Source: Atrina japonica
Taxonomy: Eukaryota; Mollusca; Bivalvia; Pterioida; Pinnidae
NCBI GenBank assembly: GCA_030159075.1
Contig: BROG01000003.1
Coordinates: 4,418,001 to 4,482,000 of the forward strand
Direction of reading: 5' to 3'
DNA length: 64,000 nt
Shown here: piece after piece, positions 1 to 11,609 of the stretch
How the letters are laid out: each line of letters opens with the position of its first letter
Numbering within the stretch: the stretch's first letter is position 1
Made by a program: the position numbers and the translations under genes
The notes under the pieces: generated by a model
Told to the model about the DNA's origin: nothing
Seen by the model: only the letters and a program-made list of their open reading frames with translations
Database searches by the model: none

Positions 1-394
1 GAATCATTGCTTCGGTAAACAATTAGCATAATTGCTCCCAACTCATTTTTCATATTTTTTAACATAGATGAAGCACACATTTTCCGCTAGTAAACATGTA
101 AGAATGTTTTAATATCAATTTCATATTCATTTCGAAATTAAATATTGACTGATTTATGACAAGGGCAGTTATGTAGTGTTATTCCACAGTGTAAATAGCA
201 TTGACCAAAGTGACTAATTTCAAATGGGCAAAGATGTTATTTAAGCAATTATGTGGTTTATGAAATGTTTTATGTAATTATAATCACTAAATATAATTGC
301 TTATATAGTAAGTAAAATATTTTATTTAAGTTTCACACACTCTGATACAATTTAAAAACATTATAAATATATAATACACAGTGCCCATCCAGTT

Positions 395-1692
395 ATGACT
401 AATGAGACAAAATCATACGTGTATCCCTTTCTCTTCTCATTATATATCAACGATTTCGAAAATAATTTTTTGTACAACAACTGTGAATCTATTGAACTAA
501 GAGATATTTCATTATTTTTATTGATGTACGCAGACGACACTGTCTTATTTTCGGAATCAGTCGATGGTCTGCAAGAAATGTTGAATACGTTACAAAATCA
601 TTGTGAAGATTGGGACATTACTGTAAATGTACAAAAAACTAAAATTGTGTTTTTTTCGGAATGGTGGTAGATTGAACCAAAATTGTTTTTGGTACAAGAA
701 AATGAAGTTATTGAGGTTGTGAACAGTTTTTCATATCTCGGTTTAACTTTGTTATATAATGGTAAATTTACAAGGACACAGAGTGTCTTAGCCCTACAGG
801 GTCGCAAATGTATGTTTAAAATTTTAAATATTTGTAATTCGAACTATCTCAGTGTAGAAACAAAATTATATGTGTTTGACACGTATGTTAAAAGTGTTCT
901 TAATTATGGAAGTGAAGTATGGGGTTTTGTCAATGGTAAAGATATAGAACGTGTGCATACAGATTTTTGTAAACGTATTCTAAAGGTAAAAAGATATGTT
1001 ATATTCAGAATTAGGTAGATACCCATTGTGTATATCTCGAAAAATTTCTATTCTGAAATACTGGACAAAACTTTTAGATACCAAAAATTGTATTCCTAAA
1101 TCTATTTATGATTATATGTATAACCGATTAAATACTGATGTTAATTGGTTGAGTCATGTAAAAAATTTGTTGTTTAGTATAGGTTTCGGTTATGTATGGT
1201 TACAACAATTTGTTCCAAATCGTAAAGCTTTTATGCATATTTGTAAAAATAGATTAAACGATATTTTTATTCAAGACATGCAAAGTTATTTTCAAGAATC
1301 TTCAAAATGTCGTCTATACCAATACTTACCTGATACAACCATGTTACAATATTACTTGAGGAAGTCATTACTCGACTCTCATATTTATATTTTAGCAAAA
1401 TTTAGAATGTCCGCACATAATCTTCTGATTGAAGAGGGTCGATATAGAGTAAATTTACCCGTGTGAACACAGATTATGCCGTTTTTGTACTCTTAGCGAT
1501 ATTGAAGACGAGTTTCATTTTATTTTAGTGTGTCCTCTATATCGTAATTTACGTATTATGTATATAAAAAGGTATTATTATGTAAATCCGTCAATGTTTA
1601 AATTAGTTCAATTACTATCAGCTAAGAACAAAAAGATGTTAAGCAATTTGGCTAAGTACCTCATTAATGCAATGAAGATTAGGTCTGTATAA
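395..1692 (+). mobile_element. Decayed 5'-truncated non-LTR retrotransposon (LINE) pol fragment
   Basis: This is the 3' part of a LINE reverse transcriptase ORF. It opens in the fingers/palm region (motif SPFLFSLYINDF-like) and carries the catalytic YADD box at 527-538, followed by the thumb and connection region. Near the C-terminus (about 1470-1525) is a CxxC-x9-H-x4-C zinc-knuckle motif typical of LINE ORF2 ends, and the ORF remnant ends at TAA 1690-1692. The frame is broken by an in-frame TAG at 668-670, a frameshift near 990-1000 and another near 1460, so it cannot encode a working polymerase. The endonuclease and N-terminal RT are missing, as expected of a 5'-truncated insertion. Assignment to non-LTR elements is secure; the clade is not resolved. 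Confidence 0.9.
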
Positions 1693-1890
1693 TGGAAAGT
1701 TTGTTTATATCTGTCTTTTCTCCGATGCTTACCTCAAAATACTTTCACTCACTTGATCACTACATTCTTTATGTATGTATGGTATTTATTTGTATCGATT
1801 TATGTATATATTATTTGTTTACTGGGACATGTATATTGTATGCTGATAGACCAGACGGTCAAAGGCTAAATAAACAATAAACAATACACT
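1693..1890 (+). mobile_element. Probable 3' UTR and tail of the LINE fragment
   Basis: The sequence directly after the LINE stop codon continues without a boundary to an A-rich end with AATAAA-like repeats (about 1868-1886). This looks like the 3' UTR and terminal tail of the element. No target-site duplication was recognised because the 5' junction is indistinct. Confidence 0.5.
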
Positions 1891-2354
1891 ATAATGTACA
1901 TATATCTGGCAGAAGTAATAATATAATTACCTATCCTAGATAAAATATCTGAATTATTCTCTTCTTTTAAACATTTGATATAAAACCCTTGCTAAAATGG
2001 GCTATATTATATCATTTTGCATAATGCAAATAAATTTCTCATCATCACTTAAAATATTGAAAATGTCCACATGCTGTCCTATATCACATAATGAATTAAA
2101 ACGAGGACTTCAATTTTTTTTGTCCTCCACACAGTCCTGGTTACAGATTTTACATATCCACATCTAGGTATATACCGTCCAGTTTCAATTTTATGAAGAA
2201 AAGATCCTGCACTAAAGTTAGCCAGTACACGTCTAAAGGCTCTGAACAATTACTTGTAGACGAAGTGTTTTTGAATACACGATAAGTTCGTAACTTATTA
2301 CAGTTTACTTTACCGCGATCATTATAAAGTTCATTTCTCCATTTTTCTGCATCA

Positions 2355-2464
<110 letters not shown>

Positions 2465-2623
2465 GGAAAACACATACAACCTTGCATCGAATCCACAAAT
2501 TGCTTTCATTTGTTTATCATTCTGTAAGATTGATTATAGCTTCACATTAGATTACATGTGAATTTAATGTGTTCTTATTAAATAGATTTTTTGTTCCTGT
2601 CCGTGTCATTAGTCATTTCAGTG

Positions 2624-2676
<53 letters not shown>

Positions 2677-2678
2677 AC
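2624..2678. repeat. Compound (TC)n-(TA)n microsatellite
   Basis: A TC run passes directly into a TA run; simple repeat only. Confidence 0.95.
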
Positions 2679-2871
2679 AGGAGAATGATTATTAATTTGA
2701 CTATAGTAATGTTTATCATTATAACAGTGTGATATGATTACGATACTAAATATAATTTGTCTATTTCAATCTTTAGTTTTCAAGTTTAGCAATAAAACGT
2801 GTTCAATATCATCTATCTGTTTTAATCAATTAATTTCATTTTACATATACAGATTGGTTTGGGGCGCTTTG

Positions 2872-3240
2872 AATGATTTAATGGGGCATTAGCTGCGAAA
2901 CATTATTTCAATTTTTTCTAATTTTGCCCCTTGAATTTGATGTACAAAAACAAATAAGAGATATATACAGGCATAAAAATTCTTATATCCCTATATATTT
3001 TGTGAAAATAAAGTCAGGTCCATTGTGGTATGAATATACAAATAGTAAGGTTGACTTAATCAATTGTAATTGAAAAGGTGCCAAAACATAGGTTTATCAG
3101 GCAATTTTCATCAAATATATAGGACTTTACTGAAAATGTGTATGCCTGTGTATATCTCTTTTTGTTATTATTGTATATGAATGTAAGAAGTAAAAAGGAA
3201 AATAAAATTGAAAAAAACACAGCTAATGACTCTTTAAGAG
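2872..3240. mobile_element. Long-inverted-repeat MITE/foldback element, family C, full copy
   Basis: The left end (GGGGCATTAGCTG) and the right end (CAGCTAATGACTCTTTAA) are reverse complements. The similarity continues inward for well over 100 bases: the left arm segment around 2965-3010 reappears inverted around 3098-3150. The centre is unique and AT-rich. There is no ORF, which fits a non-autonomous DNA element or foldback transposon. Related full or partial copies occur near 36165, 40475, 45795, 47198 and 49742. Confidence 0.8.
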
Positions 3241-4900
3241 TTTTTGTTATTTTTTTGTTTATTTTTTGGTTTTTTTTGTCTTTCTTTTCTTTTTTGATTT
3301 ATTTTCTTTTCTTTTTTCTTTCTTTCTTTCTTTTATTTATTTATTTTTTTTTGATTTTTTTGTTGTTTTGCTACGGATTATTCAAGCAGGCTACACCGTC
3401 CCAAAAGTGTCATTTATTGACTTAAATATAATTAATCAAATGTAAATTGATCAATATCTGTAAAATATATTTTATTATTACGGATCTTTGTTGCAAATGT
3501 TGATTTTACGTGCCAAAAAGACATCGTATATTTCAAAACTACACTGACCCGACGGGCGGATCCAGAATTTTTTGAAAGGGGGGGGGTTGAGAATTTTTAT
3601 CATTACGAAATGCGAGCGCCGAAGGTGCGTGCCTTCAAAGGCGAGGGGTGTGGGGCCGTTTTGTATTTTCAAAGGCCGGGTGTGCCACCCAATGAAATTT
3701 ACGCGAAATTGCATGATATAGACATAAAGCGTTCTTTTAATTTACCAAATAAACCAATAAAAATATATTACCCGGATACTCTTGCCTTATTCTACTTTTT
3801 ATTTCAATTTCAAATGAGCAAGTTCGTGGGTAAATATATCCAGTGATTTACAAATAACAATTCTGAAACTGTTTGAAAAATCAACCCAAAACGAAACAAA
3901 AATTATTTATATATCTGGAGGCAGTAAGTACTTTTAGTTAAGTACTGTACAAGAAATAACGCGAATAATTTCGTTCGGAATACCTCGTGTGTTATCCTAA
4001 TCAATTCACCTGCTGTCAACGTAAACAATAATTAACTTGAAATGTATGTTACACACAGGACAGAAATTACGTGGTAAGTAACCGTTATGCATCTTTTTGC
4101 GTACATATTCTTCTTTTTATCACCCTATAATATTAGATAGTTCTAAGGATTAATCTGTAATTACACATTTTGAAACCGACAGATCTCTGCCCGAGTGGCA
4201 TTTTTCCTTGGCGACACAAATCACGTTAGGCTTCGGACATTTTCCTTGCAAAACGTTTTAAACTTCTATGCTAATGACAAAGAGAACGTATTATTGTTTT
4301 GAGATGTTTATGATTTCTCGGGGTCTGCTACGTGATTGTGTAGTGATTGATCATGTCACGTATATAAAATCCGGTAAATGAACCACAGTAAGATAATAGT
4401 AGGTTCTGTTCGTTTATAGACACATGATATAGGCAACTAGGCTATAAGTGTAACGTTCCAGACAAGGTAGAGAAATCTCACATTTACACATTGTTCAATC
4501 ACTGTATTGAATTGATAATTATCGACACTGAACAATGTAATTTCCATATATTCGTAAATCGAACCATTGGATTGATCATGGGAAGAGTGGTTGATAATTA
4601 CGGTCTAAGAGCGATAACTCGCATTTTGATACGTGACGTCTTTTAGAAACAGTTGTATAAACTCTACATCAAAATTTGAACTTTTATGAAAAACGAATTT
4701 GTACTGAAACTGTCATCATTTTTAATGAATGTCTTCATATGACAGTGGCGTAGGAAGCAAATCAAAAGTGGGGGGTGGCAATTTATTTTTTTGAAAGTGG
4801 TATTCCCATGAAAAAAATGACATGTGCCTATTGTTTATGCAATTAATACATACAACAGTGGTGGATGTATATAAAAAAAATAAAAGGTGGGTGTTTTTAG
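3241..4900. other. Non-coding flank, no gene seen
   Basis: A T-rich low-complexity stretch (3241-3370) is followed by a G-rich scrap at 3578-3680 that resembles decayed repeat tails. A TATAAA-like box lies at about 4360 (see its own entry). I found no exon with conserved protein character on either strand. Confidence 0.5.
4358..4370 (+). promoter_or_regulatory. Possible TATA-type core promoter
   Basis: A TATATAAAATCC box is preceded by CACGT and TGATCA motifs within 25 bases. Such a box can direct transcription about 30 bases downstream. It lies 2.3 kb upstream of the ankyrin gene start codon, and no exon joining the two was seen, so the link is only a possibility. Confidence 0.2.
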
Positions 4901-4906
4901 GCTGGT

Positions 4907-5510
4907 GACATAAAATGATACCTAATTGTGACGCCATGCATACATCATCAAAAGCAGTCTGATGATTAAAAGTTGGAGAAGTGTAAATATAAAATTTATT
5001 CCCGAGCGGAGCGAGGCGCGAAAACTTTTGGGAAATTTGTATTTAATTTTTAACATAAAATTATACCTATTATTGATGCAATGCAAACATCATCAAAAGC
5101 AGAATGAGGATTTAAATTTGGAGTAACGTAAATTTATTCGCCGAGCAGAGCGAGACGAAAAATTTGGGGAAATTTGTTTTTAATCGGGTGACATAAAATT
5201 ATACCTGTTTGTGATTCAGTGCAGACATCAGCAAAAGCAGACGGTGAGACCGAGGATTTAAAGTTGGAGTAATGTAAATTTATTCGCCAAGCGGAGCGAG
5301 GTGCGAAATTTGTTTTTAATTCCGTGACAAATTTTGGGAAATTTGTTTTTAATTTGGTGACATAAAATTATACCTATTTGTGATGCAATGCATATATCAT
5401 CAAAAGCAGACTGAGGTGTCAAAGTTGGAGTAGGTGTAGATTTAAAATTTATTCGCCATGCGAAGCAAAAAATTTTGGGAAATTTGTTCTTAATTTTCAG
5501 ACTTTTTATA
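4907..5510. repeat. Four diverged ~145-base tandem repeats
   Basis: Each unit contains ACATAAAATTATACCT, a CATCATCAAAAGCAG block, GTTGGAGTAA, a short CpG-bearing block of the form GAGCGGAGCGAGGCG, then GGGAAATTTGT. Units start near 4907, 5053, 5190 and 5358 and differ by substitutions and small deletions. A lone copy of the CpG block recurs at about 5980. No protein-coding character. Confidence 0.8.
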
Positions 5511-5649
5511 GAACATTAAGGGTTTCACGACTATTTCATACACTTAAGGGACACGATCTACCTGGTTACTTCACATGATATTCATTGTTGGATTAATTGT
5601 CAGGCAATAATCATTAGGGGTCGTGTTTTATGCATCTTTTTTCTCATTT

Positions 5650-5830
5650 GGGAGCCTGTACAAGCGAAAGATCACCAGCCTTCTGGCAAGTAAACTGGGA
5701 AACTTTCTCACAAAAATAAGCTTAGGTTCCAGCGGGATCGAACTTGCGCTGACAGGAAGTGAGAGACTTCACGTTTTAAAGCGCGATACTCTAACCACTC
5801 AACCCCTACATGCTGAGAAAACCGTCAAAC
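5650..5830 (-). mobile_element. tRNA-headed SINE, family B (minus copy)
   Basis: Read on the minus strand, this has a tRNA-like head (GAGTGGTTAGAGTATCGCGC, then a box-B-like GTTCGATCCCGCTGG) followed by the family body with GAAAGTTTCCCAGTTTACTTGC. Seven further copies are in the window (23640, 24365, 34552, 35428, 37938, 47291, 61081). Confidence 0.8.
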
Positions 5831-6381
5831 AAAAATATCTTTACCGATATCTAGGGCAAACACAACACATAATACAAAGTCAGTAGTCCAAGTCTATAAA
5901 ATCCAAGATATACAGACAAAGTCTGGTTCGATCTAGGATTTCGAGTTAGAGGAAAGAAAGAGTATATAATCGTTTTCGCCGAGCGTAGCAAGGCGCGAAA
6001 ATTTCGGTAGGCCTAATTTCAAAGCACTGGGAAGCTCTGGATTCCAGACGTGATGTTAATATAAAATAAAATTTGTATGTGAAAAAAGTGGGGGCGCCCC
6101 CCCCGGTTCCAGGGAGATCAATACGTATGACAGCAGTAGGCATTATGTTTATACTAGGCTGAAATTCTCCTCCGGTTTTTGTTCTTGTTACTTTTTTTCA
6201 GCTTTGCCAAAATGAGTAAATTAGAATCGGGACAGAATTTCGATCCATGTGTTTATATGTCTTGTCAATGATATGATATATTTACTTGGGGTAGTTAATC
6301 CCGAGTCCCCAGTTCAAATTTAACAAAATTATCGTCAAGTTCAAAGTAAAACTTTAAGTACTGAACGCAGTAAATCGTTTA

Positions 6382-6384
<3 letters not shown>

Positions 6385-6477
<93 letters not shown>
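6385..6477. repeat. (GA)n microsatellite
   Basis: Uninterrupted GA run of about 93 bases, 190 bases upstream of the ankyrin gene's first coding exon. Confidence 0.97.
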
Positions 6478-6479
<2 letters not shown>

Positions 6480-6568
6480 TCCAGTAAACATGTAAGTTAG
6501 TTCTACTCTAGACATTCATGTTTTAACAACGAATATTTCGACGATAACGGGGTATTGGAATTAAGAAT

Positions 6569-6596
6569 TGTTATTATTATTATTATTATTATTATC
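6569..6596. repeat. (ATT)n trinucleotide repeat
   Basis: About nine TTA/ATT units just upstream of the ankyrin gene coding start, probably in its 5' UTR or promoter. Confidence 0.9.
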
Positions 6597-6664
6597 CTCA
6601 TTTAAGCGTTTGACAGACTACAAGGTCGGTGACAGACGATCAGCTTCATGTCGATGTAATCAAA

Positions 6665-6812
6665 ATGACCACAGGTTTGGAGCTGCATGAGGCAGCGTCA
6701 CTTGGTGATTATGATACATTAGAGGAACTTTTAAACAGCAAAAAAGTCGACGTTAATCTAAGAGATCCAGAATGGAACGAAAGGACTGCCCTTCATTGGG
6801 CCTCTGCCAAAG
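6665..6812 (+). CDS. ANKRD66: ANKRD66-like coding exon 1
   Basis: Encodes residues 1-49 plus one base. It covers the first ankyrin helix pair (LHEAASLGDYDTLEELL) and the DxxWNxRTALHWASAK loop-helix. The donor GTATAT is at 6813. The open frame runs a further 14 codons into the intron and is not conserved there. Confidence 0.88.
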
Positions 6813-9800
6813 GTATATATTCCTTTCTGTTTATGAATGTCGTGGCTCCGCGGTAGAGTGCTGATTCACGGGTTTGGGCCTCGGCGGAGGCAGCTGTCTT
6901 TTCCTTTCCTTCAGTTGAGACAGTAAAAATTGAGGTTCCGTGTCACTGTAGGTGTCGGCATGTTAAAGAACCCGAGCATAGGTCAAAATTTGAAGCCGTT
7001 CACCGGCATTTGGTGACGTCTCCATATCAGTGAAAGATTCTTGAGTGGGACGTTAAAAAACAATAAAACAACATGAATGTGACTTGATAGTACCCTCACT
7101 GCATTGTCGGTTATCCATAGCGCAGGTCAAATTTTAACGTTGTAACTGAATTTGATGATATCAATGTGAAATTTTTAAAAACGATTGTCTTTGCAGATTA
7201 TTTGAAACAGCATTACAACAAAGACACACCTTTAAATTATGTAGAATGTGATTATCTGTGTAACTTAGATAGCAATATTGAACTGTATATAGCCTATAAT
7301 TTTCACTCCTGTTTAGTGTATCGTATAATTACTTGATTATATTCAATACATTTAGCAATTGTTTATAAACACAATTTTCTCAAAGGCAACAGCAAATATT
7401 GCAATCAGTTATCTACCCGGATGAAGTAATGTATGATACTGTATCGTAATACTGATATGACATGCAGTAAATAATAACCGATAGGACTTACTGGTCAAAC
7501 TGCAGAACATAACTGTTAGGTCCCAGTTCGAATCTAACGAAGAAAAAAGCAGAATTTTGATCGGTGCCCGGGTAGCGTACTGGCTTCTCACTAATGCTTT
7601 TCCTATTCCTCCCACAGCAAGCGCCCGCTAGCATCTACATCAGAGCCAATGAGACAAAATCCATATATTAACTTGATGTACTATTATACCTATACTTCAG
7701 ATTTCCGCAAGTTTCCTTCGCGGAAATCTAAGACATCCACAATCCACTTGATTTCCGTTGCAGAAACCCAGGACGTCCATGAATCGAAATAGATCAAGCA
7801 TGCTAAAACTATGTCTTTACTTCTACTTCAGGTTTCTGCTAATTTCCGTTGCGGAAATCTACTAGTAGGACGTCCATGAACCAATTTGTTTCAGCATGCT
7901 GAAATTATTCGTAATTGCGTATTCTTCAGGTTTCCACAAGTTTCCGTTGCGGAAACCTAGGAGGTCTATGAATCCAAATGGTTCAAACATGCTGAAACAA
8001 TGTGTATACTTCAAGTCTCCGCTAATTTTCGTTGGTGAAACGTAGGACGTCCTCGGAATTCGGTGTGTTTCGGCATGCTGAAACTATGCGTTATTGCGTG
8101 CACTTCGAGTTTCCCCAAGTTTCCGTTGTAGAAACCTTGGACGTCCACGAATCCAGTTGGTTTCAGCATGTTGAAACTATGCGTATATTTCAGGTAAGTG
8201 CAAGTTTCCCTGGCAGAAACTGTTTGGATTTGTGAACAGCCTAGATGTACGTATGCGGAAACTCGGCAAAAACCGTACATAAACTAGGGTTTCGCAGGAA
8301 CTATTTTTCTTACAGTGTATAACTTGTTTGTTAATCATTCTAAAATGAATAAAGTTCGGACTTTTTAATGTATTTCTTTAATAATTTTGTTTAACCAAAA
8401 TGGCGGTATGTACACAAGTTTGATAGCTCCTGGTTTTGATTCATTTTAACAGGGTATGTTGAATGTATTAGACTGCTGCTAGACCATGGAGCCGACGGCT
8501 TAGCAAGAGCGGAAATGAATTGGACACCTGCGCACTTAGCCTCAGAGACAGGGAAGTTAACGGTCCTCCGTGCACTTGTACACGCTGATATACCCATTTT
8601 CAAAAGGGACAAATATGGTGACAAGCCGGTAGACATAGCCCGAATGTATGGCTTCACAGAATGTGTAAAGTTTCTTCTGCAGTAAGTTAAACCAGACATT
8701 GATCTTTTGATATTATATATATATACCCCTTTTGTTTTCCTTAATTTTGGTGGTATAACAGGTTTGACAATATATTGAGGTTTACCATTTTCGAGGTGTG
8801 GTTGTTTTCATGTCTATACTGTAATCCCTGCTGTATATAATATCCTATTTACAACTCACTACGAGTTTTTTCTGTTGTTGAGGTCATCAAACTTTTAAAA
8901 TCGATTTTTATACCCCCAATCTACTCATAATTATGTTTTGAAGTGTGATGCTTTCTTTGTAAGCACACCTTTTCCCCAACTTTCACAGAAAGGAGATTTG
9001 AAAATTGTGACACTCGATGTTCGAGTTATGACCCTTTGCAGATGTAATATGGTACAGTAGCTTTAAGAAAGTGAACTCACAGCAGGTGTAATCACCTGGC
9101 AATCCTTCACAAAGCTTGACTTTAGACTCGAAGTAAGTGTGACTACTAAAGTACTAGGTAGCCTTTTTGAAGTTTAACTTTGGACTCACGGCATGTGTGA
9201 TCACTTGGAAGTCCAGGGGAAGCTTGACTTTAGTCTCACAACAGGTGTGATTACTTTGCAAACATACGCACGGAAATTTGACATTAGACTCACATCAGGT
9301 GTGACCACTTGGCAGTCCTGGGGAATTTGACATTAGACTCACATCAGGTGTGACCACTCGGCATCCCTGGGGAATTTGACATTAGACTCACATCAGGTGT
9401 GACCACTTGGCAGCCCTAGGGAATTTGACTTAGATTCACATCAGGTGTGACCATTTGGCAGCCCTTGGGAATTCTGACGTTAGAATCACAGCAGGTGTCA
9501 TCACATGGAAGTCCAGGGGAAGATTGACTTTAGATTCACATTAGGTATGATCATTTTACAGACCCCGAGAAGCTTAACGTTATACTCGCATCAGTCACTT
9601 GCCAGCACTGGGGGATTTTGAAGGTAGACTCACAGAAGGTGTAACCACTTACTAGCCCTGGGGAATTTTGGTGTAAGACTCACATCAGGTAGGACCACTT
9701 GGTAGCCCTGGAGAATTTTGACGTAAGACTCACATCAGGTAGAACCACTTGGTAGCCCTGGAGAATTTTGACGTAAGATTCACATCAGGTAGGACCACTT

Positions 9801-10818
9801 GGTAGCCCTGGAGAATTTTGACGTAAGACTCACATCAGGTAGGACCACTTGGTAGCCCTGGATAATTTTGACGTAAGACTCACATCAGATAGGACCACTT
9901 GGTAGCCCTGGAGAATTTTGACGTAAGACTCACATCAGGTAGGACCACTTGGTAGCCCTGGAGAATTTTGACGGAAGACTCACATCAGGTAGGACCACTT
10001 GGCAGTCCTACGGAAGCTTGACTTTCGACTCACAGCAAGTCTGGTCACTTGGCACCCCTGGAAACATTGACTTTAGACTCATAACCGTTGGTATCACTTG
10101 GTAGCCCTTGAGAAGCTAGATACACAAATCAAACTGTTTCTCAGAGGTCCGTGTGTACCCTCTTTGTTACAATAAAATGTTCCAAACTAAAACCTTTCTT
10201 ATCGTGACTTCAGACATTATAAACAAACATATATTTATCAGCTTGAAAATAATAATATGGATAGCTTTTTTATTTTGAGGACACTAGCAATTACATGTGC
10301 TATAAACATAATACCAAAGATATAATGCTCAAGACAAGACGATCGTTTATGTAAATTAGACTTCATCAGTTGAGCTTCAATTCAAAATACATCTATATAT
10401 TTTAAAGGGAAAGTGGTATCCTGCAAAGCCAGATAATGGATCTAAATGCATAACCAAATTCATCTAAGAATAATCACTGCATGAAATGTGTACCGATTCA
10501 ATTAAGAAAGGTCTGTGATTAGGTATAATTATCTGTTATTTAGTCTTAATGGAACTTTCAATTATATACAATGTATCATATTTGTTTTCATTTTAATTAT
10601 ACACAATTGTCATATATTAGTGTTTTTTTATTTTCCTGCCACTAGGGAAATTCAAAAATTAAAATATAATAAAATTATGAAGATATCTAATTTCATTTCC
10701 TTTTTTTTGAAATTTCTACAGAGAAGAGAAAACGCAGCGACTTAAGCGTCAACAGAAAGGACTACCAGATTGTTCAGATGATGAAATTGAACAACCTTCC
10801 ACAGCAAAAGAACAATGA
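6665..10818 (+). CDS. ANKRD66: Ankyrin-repeat protein, ANKRD66-like (three coding exons)
   Basis: Join 6665-6812, 8453-8681, 10722-10818; 157 residues. The start is the first ATG in a frame closed upstream by TGA at 6611-6613. Residues 5-125 are about three and a half ankyrin repeats: LHEAASLGD near residue 7, TALHWASAKG at 41-50, TPAHLASETG at 74-83, then a GDKPVDIARMYG-type final repeat. A lysine/arginine/glutamine-rich tail follows, ending in an acidic stretch. Order and repeat signatures resemble vertebrate ANKRD66, a short ankyrin-only protein of no established function; ankyrin repeats bind other proteins. Introns are phase 1 and phase 2, with GT and AG ends. Other short ankyrin proteins remain possible, so the symbol is a best match rather than proof. 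Confidence 0.85.
6841..7072 (+). mobile_element. tRNA-derived SINE, family A, in intron 1 of the ankyrin gene
   Basis: A decayed tRNA-like head (box A near 6844, box B near 6872) leads into the family A body, which includes GTGTCGGCATGTTAAAGAAC and CCGGCATTTGGTGACGTCTC. The element ends in an A-rich tail. Eight-base flanks ATGAATGT at 6833-6840 and 7073-7080 look like the target-site duplication. Compared with the copy at 39970 it lacks about 24 bases of the body. Confidence 0.85.
7685..8290. repeat. Minisatellite of ~94-base units with two hairpins each (intron 1)
   Basis: Five to six diverged units. Each has an inverted pair TTTCCGTTGCGGAAA, a GGACGTCCATGAATC block, and a near-perfect palindrome TTTCAGCATGCTGAAA. 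The GCATGCT centres fall at 7798, 7894, 7987, 8073 and 8167, spacing 86-96 bases. The array ends 160 bases before exon 2 of the ankyrin gene. Confidence 0.88.
8453..8681 (+). CDS. ANKRD66: ANKRD66-like coding exon 2
   Basis: Starts after AG at 8451-8452 and ends before GTAAGT at 8682. It completes the glycine codon split from exon 1, then encodes the bulk of the ankyrin repeats (YVECIRLLLDHGA, NWTPAHLASETG, DKYGDKPVDIARMYG). It ends two bases into a codon. This is the most clearly conserved exon of the gene. Confidence 0.92.
9060..10110. repeat. 50-base tandem minisatellite in intron 2 of the ankyrin gene
   Basis: About twenty units of the pattern GACTCACATCAGGTAGGACC-ACTTGGTAGCCCTGG-AGAATTTTGACGTAA. 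From 9660 to 10000 the units are nearly identical with an exact 50-base period. Towards both ends they diverge strongly (AAGCTTGACTTTAGACTCACA variants), as expected when homogenisation is strongest in the middle. Confidence 0.93.
10303..10500 (+). repeat. Interspersed repeat family B310, copy 1
   Basis: Matches the non-coding family containing ATAATACCAAAGTTATAATG, CAGTTGAGCT, and AAAGTGGTATC followed by a CATAACCAAAT block. Other copies lie near 24003, 36445, 38525, 43125, 49022, 52950, 60680 and 61460. Confidence 0.75.
10722..10818 (+). CDS. ANKRD66: ANKRD66-like coding exon 3 (terminal)
   Basis: Follows a T-rich tract and AG at 10720-10721. It completes a glutamine codon, then encodes EEKTQRLKRQQKGLP and an acidic end to TGA at 10816-10818. 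The short basic-then-acidic tail is low complexity, so the exon is supported mainly by frame and splice site. Confidence 0.8.
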
Positions 10819-10931
10819 CATTTACAAATAATAACATTACATTCCTAGTCCTGCTGTGATCAAAGCTCTTGTACCATGTCTGTCAAGATTTTCGTTTTAG
10901 AATAATGTGAAATATATTATCGATATATACT

Positions 10932-11170
10932 TTATACAAGGGAAACATTGCTTCTGTTTAATTTTCGTCGTTTTTCGCCCTTGAATGAGAGGGCGAATTT
11001 AAAATGAAAGCCAAAATTTCAGGGTAATTTTCAATGACTGAAATACGAATATACATGTTACCCATGATGCTATGGTGATTTAGAGCGAATAAAAAAACGG
11101 AATGAATACGTTTTCTGTCGTACTAGGGCGAAAATAAACAGGAGCGAAAATTCCCCTGGTATACAGTACT
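10932..11170. repeat. Small inverted-end element with GGGCGAAAAT motif, copy 1
   Basis: Begins TATACAAGGG...AATTTTCG and ends GGGCGAAAATAAACAGGAGC then GGTATACAGTA; the ends are loosely inverted. It has no ORF and the same pattern recurs at 11371. It probably overlaps the 3' UTR or downstream flank of the ankyrin gene; an AATAAA at 11088-11093 lies inside it. Confidence 0.6.
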
Positions 11171-11370
11171 TATTATGTAAGTACTCTTTGCAGAGCAGAA
11201 CTCTTTGTACAGAATCATAATGTTGTGAAATGTAGGAAAATACATGTGTGATGTCACGGTAATCACAGAAATCTTGTTTCATATTTAGTTCGTATGGCCA
11301 CGGTTATTGTTTCTGAGTATTATATATATATGTATTTGAATTATGTTGATATCATTCTATTTGTCATACT

Positions 11371-11600
11371 ATATACCTTGAAATTTTTGCACCTGGTTAT
11401 TTTCGCCCTTTCATGACAGAAAAATATTCACCTGTGCTAAATTCCGCTTAATCACCACAGTCTAATGGATGTGATTTCTGCCCTTGCTTCATGTTTGTTT
11501 ATTTCTCTTCCATTTTAAATTCGTCCTCACATCTAAGGGCGAAAATAGCGAAAATAGCGAAAATTAAACGGGAAAGAATATTTTCAGGTATACAGTATTA
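11371..11600. repeat. Small inverted-end element with GGGCGAAAAT motif, copy 2
   Basis: Second copy of the 10932 element: starts ATACCTTGAAATTTTTGCAC with TTTTCGCCC and ends GGGCGAAAATAGCG...GGTATACAGTA. Both copies lie in the same orientation about 440 bases apart. Confidence 0.6.
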
Positions 11601-11609
11601 CATGTTGTT

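Noticed and set aside
3138..3425. 95-codon plus open frame, phenylalanine-rich and membrane-like
   Set aside because: It comes from a T-rich low-complexity stretch starting inside a foldback element.
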